DNA of 17,758 bases from JAPOQD01 sp964620555. GTDB taxonomy: Bacteria > Pseudomonadota > Gammaproteobacteria > Pseudomonadales > Halieaceae. How positions within the stretch are numbered: position 1 is the first letter of the stretch; every line of letters starts with the position of its first letter. Of the stretch, positions 7,380-13,757 are shown piece after piece. A program made the position numbers and the translations under genes. Under the pieces are notes generated by a model. That model searched no databases and had not been told where the DNA came from. It worked only from the letters and a program-made list of their open reading frames with translations. The stretch covers positions 1 through 17,758 of the forward strand of contig CAZUGZ010000044.1 of assembly GCA_964620555.1 (NCBI GenBank). Direction: 5' to 3'.

Positions 7380-8765
7380 GTGGAAATACGCAAAGCGGGA
7401 ACCGTGGACAGTTCGTTCGACAGTGCAACCACTCTCACGGTCAGTCAACTCAACCGTCAGGTCAAGCTCACACTGGAAAGCAATTTCGGCCAGGTCTGGG
7501 TCGAGGGCGAAGTCAGCAATTTCGTGTGCGCCGCGTCCGGGCACTGGTATTTCTCGCTCAAGGACGACCGGGCCCAGGTGCGCTGTGCCATGTTCCGCAA
7601 TCGCAACCAGTCGCTGCGATTGCTGCCCGAAAATGGCCTGCTGGCCAGAGTACGGGCACGAATATCCCTCTATGAAGGACGTGGCGAATACCAGTTACTG
7701 GTGGAACATATGGAGGCCGCCGGGGCCGGGGCGCTGCAGCTTGCATTCGAGAAGCTGAAACGGAAATTGCGTGACCAGGGCCTGTTCGACCCACGGCACA
7801 AGCAGGAATTACCCGGTTTCCCCACGCGGGTAGGCATTATCAGTTCCCCGGCGGGCGCCGCCGTGCGCGACATCATTTCGGTGTTTGGCCGCCGCTTCCC
7901 GGCAATCGAGCTGAGCATCTTTCCCGTGGCGGTGCAGGGGCCGGACTCCGCGCCCGCCATTTGCAAAGCCCTGCAATGGGCCAACCAGCTGCAACGCGAG
8001 GGAAAAATCCGCTTTGACGCGTTGATTCTCAGTCGCGGCGGCGGCTCCATGGAAGATCTGTGGTCCTTCAACGACGAGAGGGTGGCACACGCCATCTTCG
8101 ACAGCACGCTGCCGGTGGTCAGTGCCGTGGGCCACGAAATCGATTTTACCATTGCCGACTTCGTGGCCGACGAACGCTGCGCTACGCCCTCTGCCGCAGC
8201 GGAGCTGCTGAGCCCGGATGCGGCAGAATTCGAACAGCAGTTGCGGGCCCTGGAGAGTACCCTGTTGCGCTGTCAGCGCCGCCGGCTGGAGGCAGCCGCA
8301 CAGAGTCTGGGGGGGCTGCGACGGCGTCTGCGCCATCCCCAGGATCTCCTGCGGGAACGGTCGCAACGCCTGGATGGCCTGGAGATCCGTCTGCGACACG
8401 GTATGCGCCATGGTCTGGCCCAATGCCGGCACACCCTTCGGCTTCGTCAATCGAGCCTGGGCCGGCTCTCTCCCGCCACCCGATTGCAGGCGGCGTTGCA
8501 GCAGTTGCTCGGTTTGCAGCGGCGCGGCGAGACCGCCCTGCAGCGTCGGCTGGCGGAGTGCCGCGCGCGGCTGGAAAAGACACTGGCGCTGTTGCACTCA
8601 CTGAGCCCCCAGTCCACGCTGGAGCGGGGCTACGCCATCGTCACTCAGCAGCAGGGCAAACTGCTGCGTCGGGCCGCAGCAGTGGCGCCCGGAGAAACCA
8701 TTCACACCCGTCTGGCCCGGGGCAGCCTGCGCAGCGTGGTGGAGGACACCAGCGAAGAGGTCTAG
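7380..8765 (+). CDS. xseA: Exodeoxyribonuclease VII large subunit
   Basis: Catalytic subunit of exonuclease VII, which degrades single-stranded DNA from either end and acts with the small subunit XseB (not in this window). The protein has 461 residues. The N-terminal OB-fold region follows E. coli closely (LTVSQLNRQVKLTLE, GQVWVEGEVSNF, SGHWYFSLKDD). The catalytic region holds SRGGGSMEDLWSFNDERV from about 218 and VGHEIDFTIADFVAD at 250-264. A long coiled-coil segment rich in Arg, Leu and Gln follows, as expected for XseB binding. The start shown is a GTG with no clear ribosome site. GTG at 7404 would give an N-terminus closer to E. coli length and is a real alternative. Confidence 0.96.
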   Translation: MEIRKAGTVDSSFDSATTLTVSQLNRQVKLTLESNFGQVWVEGEVSNFVCAASGHWYFSLKDDRAQVRCAMFRNRNQSLRLLPENGLLARVRARISLYEGRGEYQLLVEHMEAAGAGALQLAFEKLKRKLRDQGLFDPRHKQELPGFPTRVGIISSPAGAAVRDIISVFGRRFPAIELSIFPVAVQGPDSAPAICKALQWANQLQREGKIRFDALILSRGGGSMEDLWSFNDERVAHAIFDSTLPVVSAVGHEIDFTIADFVADERCATPSAAAELLSPDAAEFEQQLRALESTLLRCQRRRLEAAAQSLGGLRRRLRHPQDLLRERSQRLDGLEIRLRHGMRHGLAQCRHTLRLRQSSLGRLSPATRLQAALQQLLGLQRRGETALQRRLAECRARLEKTLALLHSLSPQSTLERGYAIVTQQQGKLLRRAAAVAPGETIHTRLARGSLRSVVEDTSEEV

Positions 8766-8836
8766 CCCGGCACCAGGCGCCTCCCCTCCGTCGTTCTTTA
8801 ATTATAAATTACATAAAGTTATAGATATATATTATT

Positions 8837-8985
8837 GATATAAATGCCAATATCAACTGGTATTACAACGACGGGTTTTACTGGTACGAAGACAAACGGG
8901 TCAAACAGGAGTCCTACGACGCGATCAACGCGGCCGATGTACGGCGGGGATGGTTCGGCGGCGGCGGGTACTCCGCCCCCGCGCT
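8837..8985 (+). pseudogene. Coding-like remnant without a start codon
   Basis: In the frame of 8837, after a stop at 8822-8824, the DNA reads INANINWYYNDGFYWYEDK and then RVKQESYDAINAADVRRG. It looks like real protein because of its Tyr/Trp/Asp-rich pattern. No ATG, GTG or TTG begins this frame, and it runs into the antisense end of the crp-like gene. It is preceded by about 60 bp of strongly AT-rich DNA (8798-8845), unlike the flanking GC-rich genes. I do not recognise the family. It could be the tail of a gene lost by deletion, or chance. Confidence 0.3.
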
Positions 8986-9636
8986 TCAGTACTTGGCCGG
9001 CAGGCGGGTGTTGATGATGATATGGCGGCCCTCGAAACGGATGTAGTCGCCGATGGTCAGATCCTTGAGGATGCGCGCCACCATTTCCCGCGAGGCGCCA
9101 ACCCGGTCGGCAATATCCTGCTGAGTGAGCTTTTCCGGGATAAAGCGAGTCTCATCGCCACGGTCCTCGGCCAGTTCGTTCAGTACATTCGCCACTCGCC
9201 CATACACGTCCTGCAGCGCCAGACTCTTCACATCCGCAGTGAGCCTTCGTACCTGGGTCGCCAGGTTGCGCATCAGGGTTCGAGTAATATTCGGGTGATG
9301 GTCCAGTACCCGGTTGAAATCATCCTTGTAAATGATGCAGAACGTGGATTTTTCCATGGTCCGCACCGAAGCCGAGCGGGTGGAATCGTCGAGCAGGGCC
9401 AGTTCACCGAAGTAATCCCCCTCGCCCTGGGTATTCATGATGAATTCCTTGCCGTTCTTATCGCTGCAATAGACCTTGACCTTGCCGCTCTGAATGATGA
9501 ACAGCGAATCGGCAGGGTCGTTTTCATGAATTACCACCGTACTCTTGGGAACGGTACAGGTACTGCTGGAAGCCGATAGCGCTACCAGTTCCTGCTCGGA
9601 AAGACCCTGAAATATGGCGACATTCTGAAGAACCAC
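8986..9636 (-). CDS. Crp/Fnr-family transcriptional regulator
   Basis: A 216-residue regulator with an N-terminal cyclic-nucleotide-binding domain, a long dimerisation helix and a C-terminal winged helix. The phosphate-binding cassette is present as FGELALLDDSTRSASV, and the arginine/serine pair matches CRP R82/S83. The recognition helix region is LTQQDIADRVGASREMVARIL. Where E. coli CRP has T127 and S128 against the adenine base, this protein has Leu and Thr, so the ligand may not be cAMP. There are no Fnr-type N-terminal cysteines. I chose GTG at 9636 because GGAG sits seven bases upstream and the product starts like the family (MVLQNVAIFQGLSEQE). The ATG at 9669 lacks a ribosome site. It is divergent from a nucleotidyl cyclase gene, which suggests that the two form one circuit. 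Confidence 0.9.
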   Translation of the reverse strand: MVLQNVAIFQGLSEQELVALSASSSTCTVPKSTVVIHENDPADSLFIIQSGKVKVYCSDKNGKEFIMNTQGEGDYFGELALLDDSTRSASVRTMEKSTFCIIYKDDFNRVLDHHPNITRTLMRNLATQVRRLTADVKSLALQDVYGRVANVLNELAEDRGDETRFIPEKLTQQDIADRVGASREMVARILKDLTIGDYIRFEGRHIIINTRLPAKY

Positions 9637-9668
9637 GATATTTCTCCGCCAGTGGCTAATCACTTCCA

Positions 9669-9728
9669 TACCAGCCGGAAAACTGGTAGTGCTGCTCGCT
9701 ATTGTAACCGCAGAGACGCTGTGGACAA
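9669..9728 (-). promoter_or_regulatory. Promoter and leader inverted repeat of the Crp-family gene
   Basis: On the minus strand: -35 TTGTCC (9728-9723), a 16-bp spacer and -10 TACAAT (9706-9701). Transcription from about 9694 gives a leader of roughly 58 nt. The leader carries the inverted repeat TACCAG (9669-9674) / CTGGTA (9683-9688), which could be an RNA hairpin or an operator just downstream of the start site. No clear TGTGA-N6-TCACA site was seen in the divergent gap. Confidence 0.45.
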
Positions 9729-9740
9729 TAATTTACCAGA

Positions 9741-9769
9741 AAAACAAAGCTGCCGCGCTGCGCTATAAT
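9741..9769 (+). promoter_or_regulatory. Probable promoter of the cyclase operon
   Basis: A perfect -10 TATAAT at 9764-9769 with a poor -35 (AAAACA at 9741-9746, 17-bp spacer). A good -10 with a weak -35 is typical of promoters that depend on an activator. The divergent crp-like gene encodes an obvious candidate, but no binding site was identified. Confidence 0.45.
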
Positions 9770-9801
9770 CGCCCGCAGCCGCGACCCCATGGAATCTGCC
9801 C

Positions 9802-11250
9802 TTGTCCGATTCACTCCCCATCACCTCCTCCTGGGCCGAGCAGATCTTCACCTGCATGACCCGATTGCGCAGCAGGCCTGGTCTGGAGGATGCCGACGCC
9901 AACCAGCGTGCCGACCTGGAGCGGCTGGAATCCACCGCCACTGCGCTGCAGGCACTATTGCGCGAGAACACCCGGGGCCGGAATTTCCAGCATGAACTTC
10001 GCAATGTACTGGGTGCGATGCAGGGTTACGCAGAGTTGCTGGTGGAAAGCCTGCCCAACACACGGCACCCCTGGTCAGCCGACCTGCGGGAACTGCTGCA
10101 GAGCATTGCCGCCGCAATCGCCGACGGTGAGGTGACGACTCCCGTCACTACCGGAACACTGGCCAAAGTGGCCCCGAGTACCATCCTGGCGGTAGACGAT
10201 AAAGCCGAGAACCTGGAACTGCTGGGTCGCCTGCTGGGCCGTGACGGACACCGGGTCATTACCGCCGACTCCGGAAAGCGGGCTTTGGAGGCCCTGCTCG
10301 CGCACGATATCGACATCGTGTTACTGGACCTGATCATGCCCGGAATGGACGGCGGCGAAGTGCTGCATCGAATCAAGGCCAACGAAGCATGGAGGGCCAT
10401 TCCGGTGATCGTGATCTCCGGGCGGCAGGACATGGACGGAATCGTTACCTGCATCGAAGCCGGGGCCGACGACTATTTTTTGAAACCCTTCAACCCGGTA
10501 TTGTTACAGGCGCGTATCAAGGCCGGCCTGGAACGCAAACGCTGGCACGACCGGGAACGACAATACCGACTTCAACTGGAACGCAACGAACAGTTTATCC
10601 GCGCCGTGTTTGGCCGCTTCGTCTCCGAAGAGGTGGTGGCCAACCTGCTGGAACAGCCCGAGGGGTTGGAAATGGGCGGCGACCTGTGCCAGGTCACCAT
10701 TCTGATGTCGGATATTCGTCAGTTCTCCAGCATCTGCGAAACCCTGGAACCGCAACATATCACTCGTCTGCTCAACACCTACCTGGGCACCATGTCCGAG
10801 ATCATCATGGAGTACCAGGGCACCGTGGACGAGTTCATAGGCGACGGCATTCTCGCCATCTTCGGTGCGCCCATCGCCGGCCAGGACGATGCGGACCGGG
10901 CCGTACAATGTGCCCTGCACATGCAGGGCGCGATGGCGGAGGTCAACCGCAAGTACCAGGCTGCCGGGCTGCCCGCCATCAGCATGGGGATCGGCATCAA
11001 CAGCGGTGAAGTGGTGGCTGGCATCATCGGCTCACAGAAACGCAGCAAGTACGGCATCGTCGGGCACGATGTCAACCTCACCTCCCGCATCGAACAGTGC
11101 ACCCGGGGCGGTGAGATCCTGGTTTCCCAATCCACTTTGGACCAGTTGCAGGTTGCCTACCGGTTGGGCCGCAACGAGTCGGTGCGGGTAAAGGGCATCC
11201 ACGAAGAAGTTGCCCTGTTTCAGATTCTCGGCCCCATGGTGGCGGACTGA
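9802..11250 (+). CDS. Response regulator with class III nucleotidyl cyclase domain, guanylate-cyclase-like at the purine site
   Basis: A 482-residue protein with three parts. Residues 60-85 resemble the phosphoacceptor helix of histidine kinases (FQHELRNVLGAMQGYAELL, H64) with no kinase ATPase domain. Residues 126-245 form a receiver with acidic D132/D133, phosphoacceptor D176 (LLDLIMP) and K228 (LKPF). Residues 295-475 form a class III cyclase with metal ligands D304 (MSDIRQF) and D348 (FIGDG) and transition-state residues N425 and R429. E344 occupies the position that is Lys in adenylate cyclases and Glu in guanylate cyclases; the partner position is G418. Product is therefore cAMP or cGMP, unresolved. 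The start is TTG with a weak ribosome site; an ATG at 9856 is an alternative. Two bases separate its stop from the next gene. Confidence 0.93.
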   Translation: MSDSLPITSSWAEQIFTCMTRLRSRPGLEDADANQRADLERLESTATALQALLRENTRGRNFQHELRNVLGAMQGYAELLVESLPNTRHPWSADLRELLQSIAAAIADGEVTTPVTTGTLAKVAPSTILAVDDKAENLELLGRLLGRDGHRVITADSGKRALEALLAHDIDIVLLDLIMPGMDGGEVLHRIKANEAWRAIPVIVISGRQDMDGIVTCIEAGADDYFLKPFNPVLLQARIKAGLERKRWHDRERQYRLQLERNEQFIRAVFGRFVSEEVVANLLEQPEGLEMGGDLCQVTILMSDIRQFSSICETLEPQHITRLLNTYLGTMSEIIMEYQGTVDEFIGDGILAIFGAPIAGQDDADRAVQCALHMQGAMAEVNRKYQAAGLPAISMGIGINSGEVVAGIIGSQKRSKYGIVGHDVNLTSRIEQCTRGGEILVSQSTLDQLQVAYRLGRNESVRVKGIHEEVALFQILGPMVAD

Positions 11251-11252
11251 AC

Positions 11253-11633
11253 ATGGATACTTCGGTACTGCTGGTGGAAGACAACGAACTCAACCGGGAC
11301 ATGTTGAGCCGGCGCCTGTCCCGGCTCGGCTACGTCGTGCACACCGCCGAAAATGGCCAGCAGGCGCTGGAGTGGGTGCGGGAGCTGCAACCCGACGTCG
11401 TGTTGCTGGACATGAGCCTGCCGATCAAGGACGGCTGGACCGCCTGTCGGGAAATTCGCGCCGACGCCGAACTGGCCCAGACCGCGATCATCGCCCTCAC
11501 CGCCCATGCCATGGAGGAAGACCGCGAGCGCGCCCTGGCCGTCGGCTGCAATGAATATGCATCCAAGCCGGTGGACTTCCCGGAGTTGCTGGCCAAGATT
11601 GAAAAATTGGCGATGCGAGGCGGGGACCGGTGA
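11253..11633 (+). CDS. Single-domain response regulator (CheY-like receiver)
   Basis: A 126-residue stand-alone receiver with no output domain. Acidic residues E9/D10 (LLVEDNELN), phosphoacceptor D53 (VVLLDMSLP), T83 (ALTAHA) and K105 (YASKPVD) are all in place, so it should be phosphorylated. The LVEDNELNRD start and the SKPVD segment resemble receivers of hybrid kinases and phosphorelays more than motility CheY. Its ATG lies two bases after the cyclase stop, and its own stop overlaps the GTG of the kinase gene by four bases, so the three are translationally coupled. It is likely a second target, or a phosphate sink, for that kinase. Confidence 0.95.
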   Translation: MDTSVLLVEDNELNRDMLSRRLSRLGYVVHTAENGQQALEWVRELQPDVVLLDMSLPIKDGWTACREIRADAELAQTAIIALTAHAMEEDRERALAVGCNEYASKPVDFPELLAKIEKLAMRGGDR

Positions 11634-13177
11634 GCCTCAAACGACGCCTGACCCTGTCGCTGCTCGCCATAATGGCGATTTTTTCCCTCAACGTGCTTAC
11701 CCATTTCTGGGGCAGCGTGGCAAGAACCGAAAGTATGACTGCCTACCGCAACTCGGTCGCCGCACAACAACTGACTACTGCCATCGGCCAACAACTGGAG
11801 GAACAGCGCACCCAGATCCGGGTGCTGGCCACCTTGCGGGAAACCACCGGGGACGTTCTCAGCCCAGAGGACCGGGAGCGGGCCAGCGCCGAACTGGCCT
11901 CCACTGCCGAGGATATCGTCGCTCTGCAGGCGGCTTCCGAACCCATCAACCAACCCCAGTACCGGGCCCTGCAACAGACCAGTGATGAACTGCTGAAGGC
12001 CTGGCAGACCTTCTATCTCCACTACAATGATGCCACCTACACCTCGCCCTTCGGTGCTGCCGATGCACCGGCACTCTACGATGAGGCGCAACGACGGCTG
12101 GAACTGCTCAAGGAGGCCCAGGGATTCATTGCCGAACAGCGTGCTGTACTGATCGATCACACCACCACCCTCACCGACCGCATTGCGATCATCAGTTTTC
12201 TGGCCTCTATTCTGTTGGCCAGCATCCTCGGCTTTTTCCTGGTCCGTTACACCAGTACTTCACTCAAAAGGCTGAAAAAGGGCACCCAGCGCATTGGCAG
12301 TGGTGACCTCAACTACCGCATCGACAATATCGACGACAGCGGCGAACTGGGCGACCTGGCCACGGCCTTCAACGAGATGTCGGACAAGTTGCGCAAAGCC
12401 ATCTCTGAAGTGCGCGCCGCCAAGGAAAATGCCGATCAGGCGAATCGGGCCAAAAGCAGTTTTCTGGCCAATGTCAGTCACGAATTGCGCACCCCGCTGA
12501 CCGCGATCATCGGCTACAGCGAGATGCTCCATGACGTGGTAGGGGAAGACCAGCAAATTGACCGCCGCCAGTTTCAGCGCGATCTGGAGAAAATCGTCAT
12601 CTCGGGCAAACAACTGCTCGACCTGATCAACGATATCCTCGATCTATCGAAAATCGAGACCGGCAAGATGACCCTGCTCCTGGAGGATTTCAAGGCGCTG
12701 CCGATCTTGCGGCAGGTCTCCCAGACCCTCCAGCCAATGTTGGAAAAACAGAAAAATCGGCTGACGCTGACCCACATCAGGGACCTGCCCGACTTCCACA
12801 ACGACGCCACCAAGTTTCAGCAGATTTTTCTGAACCTGTTGAGCAATGCCACCAAGTTCACCGAATCGGGCCACATTGTGGTGAGCGCCGAAGTCGTCGG
12901 CGACGAGCACCAGCATGTGGCCTTCAAGGTGCGAGACAATGGCATCGGCATGTCGGAGCAGCAACAGCAGGTCATCTTCGATGCGTTTGTGCAGGCGGAT
13001 AGTTCCACCAGCAAGGATTATGGGGGCACCGGGCTCGGTCTGGCGATCTGCAGGGAATACTGCGAACTCATGGGCGGCTCCATCGCGGTGGAAAGCAAGG
13101 CGGGGGCCGGCTCAACCTTTTACGTCAAACTACCTATTCGGGGTCCCGCCCCAGAGTCAGGTCGCGCAGCCGGGTAA
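11630..13177 (+). CDS. Membrane sensor histidine kinase
   Basis: A 515-residue inner-membrane kinase. The first membrane segment is at about 7-27 and the second at about 185-206. They flank a roughly 155-residue, mostly helical periplasmic sensor region I cannot assign to a ligand. A HAMP linker (about 207-262) and a short coiled coil follow. The HisKA domain has H284 in NVSHELRTPL. The ATPase domain has an N-box with N402 and N406 (LNLLSNATKF), G1 DNGIGM (436-441) and G2 GGTGLGL (465-471), all intact. It has no attached receiver; the free receiver and the REC-cyclase just upstream are the obvious partners. It begins with GTG overlapping the previous stop (GTGA). Its last 44 bp overlap the end of the convergent lipoprotein gene. 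Confidence 0.95.
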   Translation: MSLKRRLTLSLLAIMAIFSLNVLTHFWGSVARTESMTAYRNSVAAQQLTTAIGQQLEEQRTQIRVLATLRETTGDVLSPEDRERASAELASTAEDIVALQAASEPINQPQYRALQQTSDELLKAWQTFYLHYNDATYTSPFGAADAPALYDEAQRRLELLKEAQGFIAEQRAVLIDHTTTLTDRIAIISFLASILLASILGFFLVRYTSTSLKRLKKGTQRIGSGDLNYRIDNIDDSGELGDLATAFNEMSDKLRKAISEVRAAKENADQANRAKSSFLANVSHELRTPLTAIIGYSEMLHDVVGEDQQIDRRQFQRDLEKIVISGKQLLDLINDILDLSKIETGKMTLLLEDFKALPILRQVSQTLQPMLEKQKNRLTLTHIRDLPDFHNDATKFQQIFLNLLSNATKFTESGHIVVSAEVVGDEHQHVAFKVRDNGIGMSEQQQQVIFDAFVQADSSTSKDYGGTGLGLAICREYCELMGGSIAVESKAGAGSTFYVKLPIRGPAPESGRAAG

Positions 13178-13685
13178 TGGCCTCCTCGCGTATGCGCAAC
13201 TGGGTTTGCAGGTCGGCATTGGCCCGCTCCAGCGCAACCAGCCTGGACTGCATGGACAGGAACGATTCCAGCGCAACCAGCATCAACCGGATTCCCTGGT
13301 GCAAATGCCACTCCGGGCGCAGTTCGAGCTTGATCCGGCGATAACTGTCCCCCACTACCTCGCCATCGAACAGCGGGCTATCGGGTAACATGCTCAGGTA
13401 GGTGATGGCGATGCGAACTTCGACGTTTGCCACCGGGCTGTTTTCCAGCCGCTGATAGCGCTGAAAATATTGTAGCGACTCCAGGTAATTGGCGGCGTGC
13501 AGAGCCTCCAGGCCCTTTTCCAGAAAGGTGACGTCGGATGTCTCCGGCTGCTCGCAATCGCAACCTGGTGACGGCAGATTGAGATTGAGTTCCGGCACCG
13601 ATTGCTCAGCCACCTGCTCCGGCGCAGAGGCGCAACCCGACAGACAAAGGGTGAGAAGAACCAACGGCAGCAGTGCAGACCTCAT
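13134..13685 (-). CDS. Small lipoprotein with C-terminal coiled coil (QseG-like, tentative)
   Basis: A 183-residue lipoprotein with signal MRSALLPLVLLTLCLSGCAS: LSGC is a good lipobox with Cys18 as the lipidated residue. I use the Met at 13685 because it puts the signal at the N-terminus; the longer frame to 13751 adds 22 unlikely residues. The mature part has a short Pro/Glu-rich linker with a CDC pair, a helical TPR-like region (LEALHAANYLESLQYFQRYQR) and a C-terminal coiled coil (LVALERANADLQTQLRIREE) ending LRDLTLG. The layout recalls QseG/YfhG lipoproteins that accompany two-component systems, but similarity is only by pattern. It lies 72 bp after lysS on the same strand, so it may be read from that operon. 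Confidence 0.8.
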   Translation of the reverse strand: MRSALLPLVLLTLCLSGCASAPEQVAEQSVPELNLNLPSPGCDCEQPETSDVTFLEKGLEALHAANYLESLQYFQRYQRLENSPVANVEVRIAITYLSMLPDSPLFDGEVVGDSYRRIKLELRPEWHLHQGIRLMLVALESFLSMQSRLVALERANADLQTQLRIREEAITRLRDLTLGRDPE

Positions 13686-13757
13686 AGCAGGGTAGTGTAG
13701 CACCAGCACGGCCAGATACCATATCCCGGCAGGTTCTTTTCCAACCACCAACTCCCG

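Noticed and set aside
8060..8824. A 254-codon open frame within xseA in another frame
   Set aside because: Low-complexity Gly/Ala/Arg/Pro composition, fully inside a clearly conserved gene.
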